Origin: JANQMY01 sp965227095
Lineage (GTDB): Bacteria > Pseudomonadota > Alphaproteobacteria > JANQMY01
Direction of reading: 5' to 3'
NCBI GenBank assembly: GCA_965227095.1
Contig: CBDDFL010000002.1
Location: 1,430,036-1,494,035 of the forward strand
DNA length: 64,000 nt
Made by a program: the position numbers and the translations under genes
The notes under the pieces: model-generated
Database searches by the model: none
What the model saw: only the letters and a program-made list of their open reading frames with translations
Told to the model about the DNA's origin: nothing
Shown: positions 25,793 through 35,410 of the stretch, in pieces
Layout of the letters: the number at the start of each line of letters is the position of its first letter
Numbering within the stretch: position 1 is the stretch's first letter

Positions 25793-27034
25793 TTATCGCT
25801 GGCCGGTAACGCCTTTGGCCAGGAAATCCGGTCCATGCCGGTACAGGATAAGGCCCGCATATCCAAGGCAAACACAGCCCATCGCGATCACAAGACCATG
25901 GGGGTTCCAGAGGTCCATCGCATATCCGCTCAATGGTGGCCCCCCGAGGGCACCGATTTCATAGAGCACCACAAAGCCCGCATTCGCCGAGATCAAGGCG
26001 CTGCCCTGGAACCTTTGGCCCAGCAGGGTAAGGCCAACCGTATACATGCCGGTCAGGGTGCCGCCCCACACAAATAGACTGAGATACAGCAAGATAGGCT
26101 GGCCCCCGGTCCAGGACGTGGTGCCGATCAGTGGCGGCAGGGTGGCGATCCCCACGAAGCCCACCAAAGCGCACATTAGTAACACCAGCCGGCGGTCGAT
26201 ACGGTCGGCAAGCATGCCCACCGGGTATTGCAGGGTCATATTCCCCAGGGCAACGGCCGTGAGGGCCAGGGCCGCCGTTTCGCCGCTGAGACCGTTTCGA
26301 ATGCCATAAATCGGCATGAAATTGAAAACACCGGTTTCCAAGGCACCAAAAACACCGGCGGCCAGCATGGCTGTGGGCGCAAGGCGAAGGTATTTAGGAA
26401 GATCCACGGACGAAGAGTGCTCAAGGCTAGGGGTGCCACCTGACCCCCAAAGCACGGGCAGCGTGGCGCCTGACATAAGCCCCATCAAGATGAGGAAGGG
26501 GGTCCATCCTTCAGTTCCGACGACCGCCAGAATAACGGGTCCAGTTGCAAAGCCCGCAGACATAACTGTTGTGTAAACCCCGAGGATTCGCCCCCGTTCA
26601 TGTTCCGGTGCAATAGAATTGATCCAGAACTCACTGACAACAAAGAGAATTCCGAGGCTGGCCCCAAACACAAATCGAATGGGAAACCAGAACCAAATAT
26701 TCATGTACAGCCGGAAAAGAAACAAGCAAATTACTGAAATAAATAGGCAAATCAGAATAAGGTTTCGCACACCGAGGCGATGGGTCAGACTTGGAACAAA
26801 GGGGACCACCAAGATGCCCGCAAGGGCTGGCATGGCCGTGTTGATCCCAATCATGGAGGCCGACACATTCATGCCGTCCATAAGCAAGGCCAACAACGGG
26901 ATTGTAAGGCCCAGCCCCATGCCCATGACAGCGACGCACGAAAATATCGCGGCAAGGCTTCTCACCTTGTCGGGGGATTGAAGCACGCTTGCTGGCGGAG
27001 CTGTTGCGGCGTTTTCAGAGTTGTCGGATGTCAT
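25793..27034 (-). CDS. MFS transporter
   Basis: 413 residues with about 12 hydrophobic helices. The loop between helices 2 and 3 reads VPSLTHRLGVRNLIL, and the mid-protein repeat reads GMLADRIDRRLVLL, both fitting the MFS GxxxDRxGRR pattern. The shape resembles the YcaD/UMF-like group of unknown substrate. It lies 30 bases downstream of rnr on the same strand. An upstream in-frame TTG at 27046 is an alternative start. Confidence 0.8.
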   Translation of the reverse strand: MTSDNSENAATAPPASVLQSPDKVRSLAAIFSCVAVMGMGLGLTIPLLALLMDGMNVSASMIGINTAMPALAGILVVPFVPSLTHRLGVRNLILICLFISVICLFLFRLYMNIWFWFPIRFVFGASLGILFVVSEFWINSIAPEHERGRILGVYTTVMSAGFATGPVILAVVGTEGWTPFLILMGLMSGATLPVLWGSGGTPSLEHSSSVDLPKYLRLAPTAMLAAGVFGALETGVFNFMPIYGIRNGLSGETAALALTAVALGNMTLQYPVGMLADRIDRRLVLLMCALVGFVGIATLPPLIGTTSWTGGQPILLYLSLFVWGGTLTGMYTVGLTLLGQRFQGSALISANAGFVVLYEIGALGGPPLSGYAMDLWNPHGLVIAMGCVCLGYAGLILYRHGPDFLAKGVTGQR

Positions 27035-27064
27035 GCTGGCGTACAACCGAGGGCCCGTGGCGGA

Positions 27065-29338
27065 CTACCGCTTACGAGGCCCTTTGGGCTTTCTTTTGAA
27101 ACCAACGCGCCGCCGTTTTGATTTTTGGGCGACGTGCCTGTCCTTCTTCTTAACGATTGCACCGCCTTCGACCAATTCAAATCGAAGCCCACCCGTCAGC
27201 GGGGTGGCTTCCTCGAGACGGACCGTAACCGTCTCTCCAAGAGTGAAGGATAATCCACTGTCCTCATCAATCAGCCGGTGCCGGTGTTCGTCATGGGTGA
27301 AGTAGCCGCCTGGCAGGGTGCGAATGGGGACCAGACCATCTGCCCCGGTTTCCTCGAGCTGTACAAACAATCCAAAGCGCGTCACGCCCGAAATGCGCCC
27401 GTCAAAGGTCAGGCCTATTTTGGGCTCCATATAGGCGGCGATGTAACGGTCGATCGAATCCCGTTCCGCCGCCATGGCACGCCGTTCCGTGTTTGAAATG
27501 TCTTCGCCGATCTCGTGAAGGCTCTCGATTTCTTGGTCGGTGAGGCCGTCTTTGCCCAGTTTAAAGGCCTTAATGAGGGCCCGATGCACAATCAGGTCCG
27601 CATAGCGGCGAATGGGAGAGGTGAAATGGGCGTAACGCCGAAGGTTAAGGCCGAAATGTCCCAGGCTCCGTTCCGTGTAATAGGCTTGGGTTTGGCTGCG
27701 CAAGACCACCTCGCTCACCATCTCGGCACGGTCCATCTGGCGGGCCTTATCAAGAATTTGATTGAGCTGTCCGGGACGCAAATTCTGTCCGCGCGCGAGT
27801 TTTAGATCCAACGTCGATAGAAACTCGATCAAAGACGAAATTTTTTCTTCTGTAGGCGCCTCGTGCGCGCGATAGAGCAGGGGGACCTTCCTTTTCTCAA
27901 GGGCTTCGGCGGCCGCCACATTGGCGGTGATCATGTATTCTTCAATGAGGCGGTGGGCTTCCAGGCGTTCTTTCTTTCGCACTTTCGCGACCCGGCCGTC
28001 ATCACCCAGCTCGATCCGGCGCTCGGGGAGGTCAAGGTCCAGCGGTTTCCGTTTCTCGCGCGCGTCGCGCAGTTTTTCGTAAGCCTCCAGAACCGGATCC
28101 AACGATTCCTTTTTAACGTCGTCTAAGGCTTTGTCTTGGCCGCTGTCGAATGCCGTTTGGGCATTCTGATAGGTCAGCCGGCACCGTGACCGAATGATGC
28201 CGCGTCGGAAGATCTGGCCTGTTTTTTCGCCGTGTTGGTTGATGGTAATTTCTGCGACCATGGCGGGGCGGTCTTCTTCGGGGCGTAGCGAGCACAGATC
28301 ATTCGACAAGCGTTCCGGCAGCATGGGCACCACGCGATCGGGGAAGTAGGCCGAGTTACCCCGTTTTAGCGCGTCTTTATCCAGCGCCGTGCCGGGACGC
28401 ACATGGGCCGCCACGTCCGCGATGGCCACATAAAGGCGATAGCCGCCTTTATTGTGGTCATCCGTGTCGCGTTCCGCGAAGACGGCGTCGTCAAAGTCTC
28501 GGGCATCTTCCGGATCGATGGTCACGAACGGGATGTGACGGAGATCCTCGTGATCTTTGCCGGGGGTGAACTGGATGGTTTCAGCTTCTGCCAGCGTGGC
28601 GTCAGAAAATTCGGTCGGAAGGCCATGGGCATGAATGGCAATGAGGCTGGTGGTTTTAGGTGTGTTTGCCTTGCCGAGGCTTGCCACGATGCGCGCTTTG
28701 CGCCGGTTGTGATGGGATTGAGATAAAATCTCTATGCTGACCAAATCACCATCTTTGGCGTCCATCATATCGTCGGGAGCGATTTGATATTCCCGGCGCT
28801 CGCTTTTGTCGACAGGGCTGACAATGGCCATTTTGCCCTGTTTTTTAAGGACGCCGAGCGCCCGTTTCGCACCGGCGCCAAGCTTCTTGATGGTTTTGGC
28901 TTCGTAGGAAAAATGACTGTCGGGATCGTCCAACTTGCGCAGTCTGGCCAAAAGCCGGTCCCCAACCGCTGCGGTCGGGCCGCGATCGCTCTGCGGCGGG
29001 GCCATGACGATGAGCGGGGCCGGGCCTTCGCCGTCCCATTTTGCGGGGCGGGCCATAAGCTCCCCATCCGTATCCAGATCAAACACCTCAATGACGGTGA
29101 CCGACGGCAGTTTGCCTGGTTCGCCCAGTTTCTTGCGGTGCTTTTTCTCGATCAGGCCTTCGTCGGCCATCTCCTTTAGCAGGGCCTTCAAACCGATCCG
29201 GTCAGATCCGGTGATGCCAAATGCGCGCGCGATTTCACGCTTGCCCAGCTTACCGTCGCCGGAACGGACGAACTCCAAGATGTCTGCTTTGCTCGGAAGC
29301 TTCTTTGGGTGTTTGGAGGAAGGATGTTTGGCGGCCAC
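27065..29338 (-). CDS. rnr: Ribonuclease R
   Basis: 757 residues: an N-terminal winged helix (LEFVRSGDGKLGKREIARAFGI), cold-shock domains, an RNB catalytic domain with DPEDARDFDDAVFAERD, an S1 domain and a strongly basic C-terminal tail (VKKKDRHVAQKSKRRRVGFKRKPKG). It is the processive 3'-5' exoribonuclease that degrades structured RNA. It sits five bases after topA on the same strand. Confidence 0.94.
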   Translation of the reverse strand: MAAKHPSSKHPKKLPSKADILEFVRSGDGKLGKREIARAFGITGSDRIGLKALLKEMADEGLIEKKHRKKLGEPGKLPSVTVIEVFDLDTDGELMARPAKWDGEGPAPLIVMAPPQSDRGPTAAVGDRLLARLRKLDDPDSHFSYEAKTIKKLGAGAKRALGVLKKQGKMAIVSPVDKSERREYQIAPDDMMDAKDGDLVSIEILSQSHHNRRKARIVASLGKANTPKTTSLIAIHAHGLPTEFSDATLAEAETIQFTPGKDHEDLRHIPFVTIDPEDARDFDDAVFAERDTDDHNKGGYRLYVAIADVAAHVRPGTALDKDALKRGNSAYFPDRVVPMLPERLSNDLCSLRPEEDRPAMVAEITINQHGEKTGQIFRRGIIRSRCRLTYQNAQTAFDSGQDKALDDVKKESLDPVLEAYEKLRDAREKRKPLDLDLPERRIELGDDGRVAKVRKKERLEAHRLIEEYMITANVAAAEALEKRKVPLLYRAHEAPTEEKISSLIEFLSTLDLKLARGQNLRPGQLNQILDKARQMDRAEMVSEVVLRSQTQAYYTERSLGHFGLNLRRYAHFTSPIRRYADLIVHRALIKAFKLGKDGLTDQEIESLHEIGEDISNTERRAMAAERDSIDRYIAAYMEPKIGLTFDGRISGVTRFGLFVQLEETGADGLVPIRTLPGGYFTHDEHRHRLIDEDSGLSFTLGETVTVRLEEATPLTGGLRFELVEGGAIVKKKDRHVAQKSKRRRVGFKRKPKGPRKR

Positions 29339-29343
29339 GCCGG

Positions 29344-32025
29344 TTATTCCGCCGGCGTGTCAGCGGACTCTTTGCTCTTATCGGCAGTTTTTTTAGCGGC
29401 TGGTTTCTTTGCAGTGGTTTTTTTGGCGGTTGTTTTTTTAGTGGTCTTCTTGGCCGTGGTCTTTTTTGCCGCGGTTTTCTTGGCAGGCGCTTTTTTCTTC
29501 GCGGGCTTTTTCTTTTTGGCCTTGGCGTCGATCAGTTCGAGTGCGCGTTCCAGGGTGATCTTTTCAACGTCTTCCCCCTGCGGGATGGTTGCGTTGATCT
29601 TGCCGTGTTTTACATAAGGGCCATACCGGCCGTCCATCACATTGACGGGCTGTTCGTCCTCCGGATGCGGTCCCAACTCGCGCAGTGCTTTAGCCTGGTT
29701 GCGGCGGCCACCGCCTTTTTCTTTCGCTTCCGCGATCAACGTCACGGCGCGATTAAGGCCCACTTCGAACAGTTCGGTGAAGCTTTCGAGCCGTGCATAT
29801 TTGCCATCATGCTGGAGATAGGGGCCATAGCGTCCGTTGGCTGCCATGATCGGCTTGCCGGTTTCCGGATGGTCGCCCACATGGCGTGGCAATGACAGCA
29901 GTTTCACTGCCAAGTCGAAATTGACGTCCGCCACATCCACTTCTTTGGGGATGCCGGCGTTCTTCGCTTTTTCTTCGCCATCTTCGCTGGCGGCCAGCTG
30001 GATATACGGACCAAAGCGTCCCGATTTCAGACTGATCTCACGTCCTGTAGCGGGATCTTCGCCCAACACTTTTGGTTGCCCGTCGCTGGCGCCGTCGGAT
30101 CCATCGGCGGACTTGGTCAATTGCCGGGTGAATTTGCAGTCCGGGTAATTGGAGCAGCCGACAAAGGCGCCATAGCGGCCTGTTTTCAGGCTGAGAATGC
30201 CGTCGTCACACGCCTTACATTTGCGGGGGTCGACGCCTTCTTCCTCTTGCGGGAAAACGTGCGGACCCAACACTTCGTTCATGGCGTCCAACACGTCGCG
30301 ATTGCGCAGCTTGACGATGTCTTCGACGGCGGGAGTAAAATCTTTCCAGAAATCGCGCAACAGAACTTTCCAATCGAGATCGCCCGCGGAGATCTTGTCG
30401 AGATCTTCTTCCAGCTCCGCCGTGAAATCATATTCCACATATTTGGTGAAGAACGTGTCCAAGAAGGCGGTGACCAAACGGCCTTTGTCTTCCGGATGAA
30501 ACCGGTTCTTGTCCATGTAGACATATTTCCGGTCGCGTAAGACAGACAGGATCGACGCATAGGTGGATGGACGGCCAATGCCCAGCTCTTCCAATCGTTT
30601 CACCAGCGTCGCTTCCGAAAATCGCGGGGGTGGTTCGGTGAAGTGCTGTGATGGCGTCACTTTGTTCAGCGGCGTTTGTTCGTCGGGGCTGACCTGCGGC
30701 AAACGCACATCGTCGTCATCGTCGCCCGCGTCGTCCTTGCCTTCCTGATAGACTTTCAAGTAACCGTCGAACTTCAGCACGGAACCCGTGGCGCGGAACT
30801 GGATTTTGGTATCTTGTGACGTAATATCAATCGTGGTGCGTTCCAGCGCGGCACTTTCCATTTGACTGGAAATAGCGCGCTTCCATATCAGCTCGTACAG
30901 ACGTAATTGATCCGCATCCAGAACTTTTGCCACCATGGACGGCAGCCGTCCGAGATCCGTGGGGCGAATGGCTTCGTGTGCTTCCTGTGCATTCCGGGCT
31001 TTGCTGCGATAGACCCGCGCTTTTTCGGGAAGATATTGATCGCCAAACTCTTTTTGAATGGTCGCGCGTGCTTGATCGATAGCTTCGTCTGCCATTTGCA
31101 CGCCGTCTGTCCGCATATAGGTGATCAGGCCAACGGTTTCCCCGCCCAGATCCACACCTTCATAAAGGCGCTGGGCCACTTGCATGGTGCGCGCGGCCGC
31201 AAAGCCAAGTTTGCGCGATGCTTCCTGCTGCAACGTCGAGGTCGTGAACGGCGCGCTCGGGTTGCGTTTGGCAGGCTTGCTGGTGACACTGGCGACACGA
31301 TAGCTTTGCTGTTCGATATCGGCGAGGGCCGTTTTCGCCTTGTCTTCATTGTTAATGTCGAACTTGTCGAGCTTTTCGCCATTCCAATGAGTGAGGCGCG
31401 ATGTCAGCGGTGTGCCCGCTTGCGTGTCGAAGATCCCTTCCACTGACCAATATTCGCGCGGCACGAAGGCTTCGATTTCGGCTTCCCGCTCGCACACCAG
31501 CTTGAGCGCAACCGACTGCACACGTCCGGCAGAGCGCGAACCCGGCAGGCGCCGCCACAAGACAGGCGACAGGGTAAAGCCCACCAGATAATCCAACGCG
31601 CGGCGGGCGAGATAAGCATCAACCAATTCGGAATCGATTTCGCGCGGGTGCGCCATGGCATCCAAGACCGCTGCCTTGGTGATGGCGTTAAAGACAACGC
31701 GCTTAACGTCTACATCTTTTAGGGCTTTCTTCTTTTTCAGAACTTCCAGCACATGCCACGAAATCGCTTCCCCTTCGCGATCCGGGTCAGTGGCGAGGAT
31801 CAGGCTATCGGATCCTTTGACGGCATCCGCAATTTCCTTCAGGCGCTTGGCGGATTGGGTGTCGACGTCCCATTCCATTTCAAAGTCGTTGTCCGGTTGG
31901 ACAGAGCCATCTTTGGACGGCAAGTCACGCACGTGACCGTAACTGGCGAGGACTTTGAAGTCTTTGCCAAGATATTTGTTGATGGTCTTAGCCTTGGCTG
32001 GCGACTCAACAATAACAATGTTCAT
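29344..32025 (-). CDS. topA: DNA topoisomerase I
   Basis: 893 residues. The TOPRIM domain opens MNIVIVESPAKAKTINKYLG and DPDREGEAISWH. The active-site tyrosine lies in VGLITYMRTDG near residue 315. One four-cysteine zinc motif (CKACDDG...CSNYPDC) and three further topo C-terminal repeats follow. The last 60 residues are a Lys/Ala/Thr-rich tail (AKKTTAKKTTKKTT), which probably binds DNA and resembles in composition the separate histone-like gene at 41538. It relaxes negative supercoils. Confidence 0.95.
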   Translation of the reverse strand: MNIVIVESPAKAKTINKYLGKDFKVLASYGHVRDLPSKDGSVQPDNDFEMEWDVDTQSAKRLKEIADAVKGSDSLILATDPDREGEAISWHVLEVLKKKKALKDVDVKRVVFNAITKAAVLDAMAHPREIDSELVDAYLARRALDYLVGFTLSPVLWRRLPGSRSAGRVQSVALKLVCEREAEIEAFVPREYWSVEGIFDTQAGTPLTSRLTHWNGEKLDKFDINNEDKAKTALADIEQQSYRVASVTSKPAKRNPSAPFTTSTLQQEASRKLGFAAARTMQVAQRLYEGVDLGGETVGLITYMRTDGVQMADEAIDQARATIQKEFGDQYLPEKARVYRSKARNAQEAHEAIRPTDLGRLPSMVAKVLDADQLRLYELIWKRAISSQMESAALERTTIDITSQDTKIQFRATGSVLKFDGYLKVYQEGKDDAGDDDDDVRLPQVSPDEQTPLNKVTPSQHFTEPPPRFSEATLVKRLEELGIGRPSTYASILSVLRDRKYVYMDKNRFHPEDKGRLVTAFLDTFFTKYVEYDFTAELEEDLDKISAGDLDWKVLLRDFWKDFTPAVEDIVKLRNRDVLDAMNEVLGPHVFPQEEEGVDPRKCKACDDGILSLKTGRYGAFVGCSNYPDCKFTRQLTKSADGSDGASDGQPKVLGEDPATGREISLKSGRFGPYIQLAASEDGEEKAKNAGIPKEVDVADVNFDLAVKLLSLPRHVGDHPETGKPIMAANGRYGPYLQHDGKYARLESFTELFEVGLNRAVTLIAEAKEKGGGRRNQAKALRELGPHPEDEQPVNVMDGRYGPYVKHGKINATIPQGEDVEKITLERALELIDAKAKKKKPAKKKAPAKKTAAKKTTAKKTTKKTTAKKTTAKKPAAKKTADKSKESADTPAE

Positions 32026-32267
32026 GCGTAATTCTGGCCCTTGCTATGCCCGCCTGATGAATAAGCACGTGTCTCAACTGTCGAGAAACGCGCTTCAAAA
32101 AACTCAGTGCGGATCGGCAATAAGTTAAATCATGAGGCGCTGTCAACCAGCACGCGACGGAAAAATTCCTATCAACAGGGTGGTTAAAGAATTGGATGGT
32201 CCACCTTTTTCCCTCAAAAAAGGGCAATAGTTGGGATATTCATCAAGAAATTTTTTGGCATAAAGCC

Positions 32268-33395
32268 TCAGCTTAAGGTCACTTTTTGACCGGGATGCAG
32301 TTTGCATTTCCCGTCCAGTTCCAGCTCAATCAGCAGGCCAAGAAGGTCGCCTGCTTTAATGTTGGTTTGACGAACGATCTCGTCAACCTCCACGGCGGTG
32401 TGGGACAGGCAAGACAATATCCGTTCCGCGTCGGGAATTTCACGAGACTTGTTTGAGGCGGTGTCGGCACGGGTTACGGGTTTGGCAGCCGCGTTAGGGG
32501 GCGCGCGTTTGGGAACAACGGGCTTTTTTTCGATCTGAGCAAAAAGGGCGGGCTGTTCGTGGAGCGATTCCAAAATGTCTTCGGCGGACCGCACCAATGT
32601 TGCCCCTTGCCGGATCAACGCATTCGTGCCGCTGCTGCGCGGGTCAAGCGGAGAGCCCGGCACCGCGAACACATCACGGCCTTGTTCCCCCGCCAGGCGC
32701 GCGGTGATCAGAGACCCGGAACGTTCCGCCGCTTCAATAACGACAATCCCTAAAGAAACTCCCGACACAACGCGATTGCGCCGTGGAAAGTGTTCCGCCT
32801 TTGGCCGGAAAGAGAACGGCATTTCAGAGATCACCAATCCTTTCTCCGCGATCTGTTGATGCAGGTCGGCGTTTTCAGGTGGGTAGGTCACGTCAATGCC
32901 ACCGGCCATAACAGCAATGGTGTTTTCGGGGGATGCGCCCTGATGGGCAGCGGTGTCAATACCGCGGGCGAGCCCGGACACCACCACATAGCCTTTGTGT
33001 GCGAGGTCATTTGCTAAATCCGTCGTAAATCTTTTTCCCGCCGCGGACGCATTGCGGGCACCCACAATGCCGATGGTGGGCCGCTGCATCAGGTGCGGCT
33101 GGCCATAGGCGCACAAAATCGGAGGTGGATTGACTGTTTGCCGCAACAGATGGGAATAGGTGTCATCTGTCCAGAAAATGAGTTGACCGCCACTATTTTC
33201 AATGGCCGCGACTTCTTGCTCTACCTGGTCCGGCGAACAGAGTTTTTGGTTGCGCGCCCCGGCGTTAATCTCTGCGATCGCATCTTCAGCGGAGCCATAG
33301 GTATCAATGAACTGAAAAAATTTAGCAGGCCCGATGCCTGCGCTTCGGAACAGTCTTAAGCGTGCGATATCCTCGGTTGAACGAATACCACCCAT
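32268..33395 (-). CDS. dprA: DNA processing protein DprA
   Basis: 375 residues. The Rossmann core contains IGIVGARNASAAGKRFTTDLA, VVSGLARGIDTAAHQGA, and EAAERSGSLITARLAGEQGRDVFAVPG; a C-terminal winged-helix domain ends the protein. It loads RecA onto incoming single-stranded DNA in transformation. The ATG at 33395 overlaps nothing and follows plsY by six bases. Confidence 0.92.
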   Translation of the reverse strand: MGGIRSTEDIARLRLFRSAGIGPAKFFQFIDTYGSAEDAIAEINAGARNQKLCSPDQVEQEVAAIENSGGQLIFWTDDTYSHLLRQTVNPPPILCAYGQPHLMQRPTIGIVGARNASAAGKRFTTDLANDLAHKGYVVVSGLARGIDTAAHQGASPENTIAVMAGGIDVTYPPENADLHQQIAEKGLVISEMPFSFRPKAEHFPRRNRVVSGVSLGIVVIEAAERSGSLITARLAGEQGRDVFAVPGSPLDPRSSGTNALIRQGATLVRSAEDILESLHEQPALFAQIEKKPVVPKRAPPNAAAKPVTRADTASNKSREIPDAERILSCLSHTAVEVDEIVRQTNIKAGDLLGLLIELELDGKCKLHPGQKVTLS

Positions 33396-33401
33396 CAAGG
33401 T

Positions 33402-34037
33402 TCATGCCGTATTGGATTTGCTCGCGCCGATCTTTGGTTCCGTTCCTGCAAGAAGGCGTTGAATGTTTTCCCGATGGGACCAGAAGATGAGCGCCGCAAG
33501 GATGAAGGACAATGTGATGAAAAGAGGTTGTTCAAAGAACCACATATATATCGGCGACACGGCAGCAGCGACGAGAGCGGACAAAGAAGAATACCTCAGT
33601 ACAAAGGCGACCACGAGCCATGTGGCACAGCACAACAATCCGACAGGCCAATAAAGGGCGATTGTCAGGCCCAGGAAGGTTGCGACCCCCTTGCCCCCTT
33701 TAAATCCCAGCCAGACCGGGAAGATGTGCCCGAAGAAAGAAGCGACACCCGCAATGGCTCCCAATTGCGGCCCTCCATAGGCCGCTGCGAGGAGGACAGC
33801 TGCGGCGCCCTTACCGCCGTCAAACAAGAGTGTCGCCGCGGCGATATAGCGATTGCCGGTGCGCAATACGTTGGTGGCCCCGATATTGCCGGAACCGATT
33901 GATCGAATATCGCCAAGACCCGCAATCCGGGTAAAGATCAATCCAAAGGGAATCGACCCCAACAAATATCCAAAGACCAGAGCTCCTAAATAATAGGGCC
34001 AGGAATATTCCCAACTGATCGGATCAAAAAAGGCCAT
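33402..34037 (-). CDS. plsY: Acyl-phosphate:glycerol-3-phosphate acyltransferase PlsY
   Basis: 211 residues with several membrane segments. The motifs LLGSIPFGLIF, GSGNIGATNVLRTGN and GFKGGKGVATFLG are the three conserved PlsY loops. It makes lysophosphatidate from acyl-phosphate and glycerol-3-phosphate at the inner membrane. It is part of the pyrB-pyrC-plsY-dprA run. Confidence 0.94.
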   Translation of the reverse strand: MAFFDPISWEYSWPYYLGALVFGYLLGSIPFGLIFTRIAGLGDIRSIGSGNIGATNVLRTGNRYIAAATLLFDGGKGAAAVLLAAAYGGPQLGAIAGVASFFGHIFPVWLGFKGGKGVATFLGLTIALYWPVGLLCCATWLVVAFVLRYSSLSALVAAAVSPIYMWFFEQPLFITLSFILAALIFWSHRENIQRLLAGTEPKIGASKSNTA

Positions 34038-34076
34038 TCCGCACCCCGCCGTTTACGTGTCTCGCTCCTGCCGGTT

Positions 34077-35408
34077 CTAAGCGGCCAATTCTTTTTGGTC
34101 TGAATCGAAAACCGTAATGCCATCCACAAAGGTTTTGAGGACGCGCCCTTGAAAACGATGTCCATCAAACGGTGTATTTTTTGTTTTCGAGTGCAACTCT
34201 TCGGCATTGATAACGAAGGGGCGCTCCAAATCAATCAACACGAGATCCGCTGGGGCGCCATTGGTGAGTTTACCGGAAGGTAGCCCCAGAATTTCCGCCG
34301 GGCGCGACGTGACGGCGCGCAGGGCATCCATCAATGCCAAATGGCCATTGTGGTAAAGCTCCAACGCGACAGCCAGCAAGGTTTCCAAACCGACCACCCC
34401 GTAAGCGGCTTGCGCGAACGGAAGCCGCTTGTTTTCAGGCGCTTGCGGGTCGTGACTGGACACAATCACGTCGATGCTGCGTGCAGATAGGCCTGCCACT
34501 AAGGACATGCGGTCTTCTTCCCGCCGCAAGGGCGGATTGGTTTTGAAGAAGGTTCGATAACTTGCAACGTCGTTTTCATTGAGTGCCAAATGATGCGCGG
34601 AAACGGCACAGGTCAACTGGTGCCCCGATTGTTTGGCGCGCTCGACAATTTTCAACGTTTCAACCGACGATATTTGTGACAGGTGGTACCGCGCGCCGGT
34701 CAGCTCCAGCAAACGCACATCCCGCTCGACCATGATGGTTTCGGCTGCCGGGGGCACACCTGGCAGGCCAAGCCGTGTGGCGAGTTCGCCTTCGTTCATG
34801 CACCCCGCACTGGACAGGCTGGGCTCTTCCGCATGCTGTGCAATCAGCGCGTCGAAATTGGCTGCATAGGTCATGGCGCGGCGCATTATCTGTGCGTCCA
34901 CGAGCGACTTGTTCCCCTCCGTAAAGCCTACAGCGCCAGCTTCGGCAAGCAGACCCATTTCTGTCATCTGCTTGCCCTCTAGGCCTTTTGTTAGCGCAGC
35001 CATGGGGTGCACATGGACAATGGCGGTATCGCGGGCGCGCCGTTCGATGAAATCGACCAATGCCACATCATCGATCACCGGATCCGTGTTGGGCATGCAG
35101 ATGAGTGTGGTGACGCCACCGGCGGCTGCGGCCCGGCTTGCGGATCCAAGTGTTTCTTTGTGTTCGGCCCCCGGCTCGCCCACGAAAACCCGCATGTCGA
35201 TCAGGCCTGGTGACAGGACATGACCATTGCAGTCAATAACGTCGACATCGTTTTCCGGTGTGCCGGTGACCAGGGATTGTCCAAAGTCGACAATCTTTCC
35301 TTTTTCAACGAGCAATTGGCCCCGTATATCGGACCCTGAATGGGGATCGATAATACGTGCATTGGTGAAAAGTGTTTTGCCGGTGTCGTCTAATCTGCGT
35401 TCGCGCAT
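34077..35408 (-). CDS. pyrC: Dihydroorotase-like protein (PyrC'), probably non-catalytic
   Basis: 443 residues with the dihydroorotase fold and length, directly after pyrB (two-base gap). The zinc motif DxHxH of active enzymes is DMRVFVGEPG here, and the catalytic DHAPH region reads SSHDPQ. The pattern matches the PyrC' or PyrX type, which holds the aspartate transcarbamoylase complex together in proteobacteria such as Pseudomonas and is inactive. I infer the same role here. The working dihydroorotase would then be encoded elsewhere. See the finding. Confidence 0.82.
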   Translation of the reverse strand: MRERRLDDTGKTLFTNARIIDPHSGSDIRGQLLVEKGKIVDFGQSLVTGTPENDVDVIDCNGHVLSPGLIDMRVFVGEPGAEHKETLGSASRAAAAGGVTTLICMPNTDPVIDDVALVDFIERRARDTAIVHVHPMAALTKGLEGKQMTEMGLLAEAGAVGFTEGNKSLVDAQIMRRAMTYAANFDALIAQHAEEPSLSSAGCMNEGELATRLGLPGVPPAAETIMVERDVRLLELTGARYHLSQISSVETLKIVERAKQSGHQLTCAVSAHHLALNENDVASYRTFFKTNPPLRREEDRMSLVAGLSARSIDVIVSSHDPQAPENKRLPFAQAAYGVVGLETLLAVALELYHNGHLALMDALRAVTSRPAEILGLPSGKLTNGAPADLVLIDLERPFVINAEELHSKTKNTPFDGHRFQGRVLKTFVDGITVFDSDQKELAA

Positions 35409-35410
35409 TG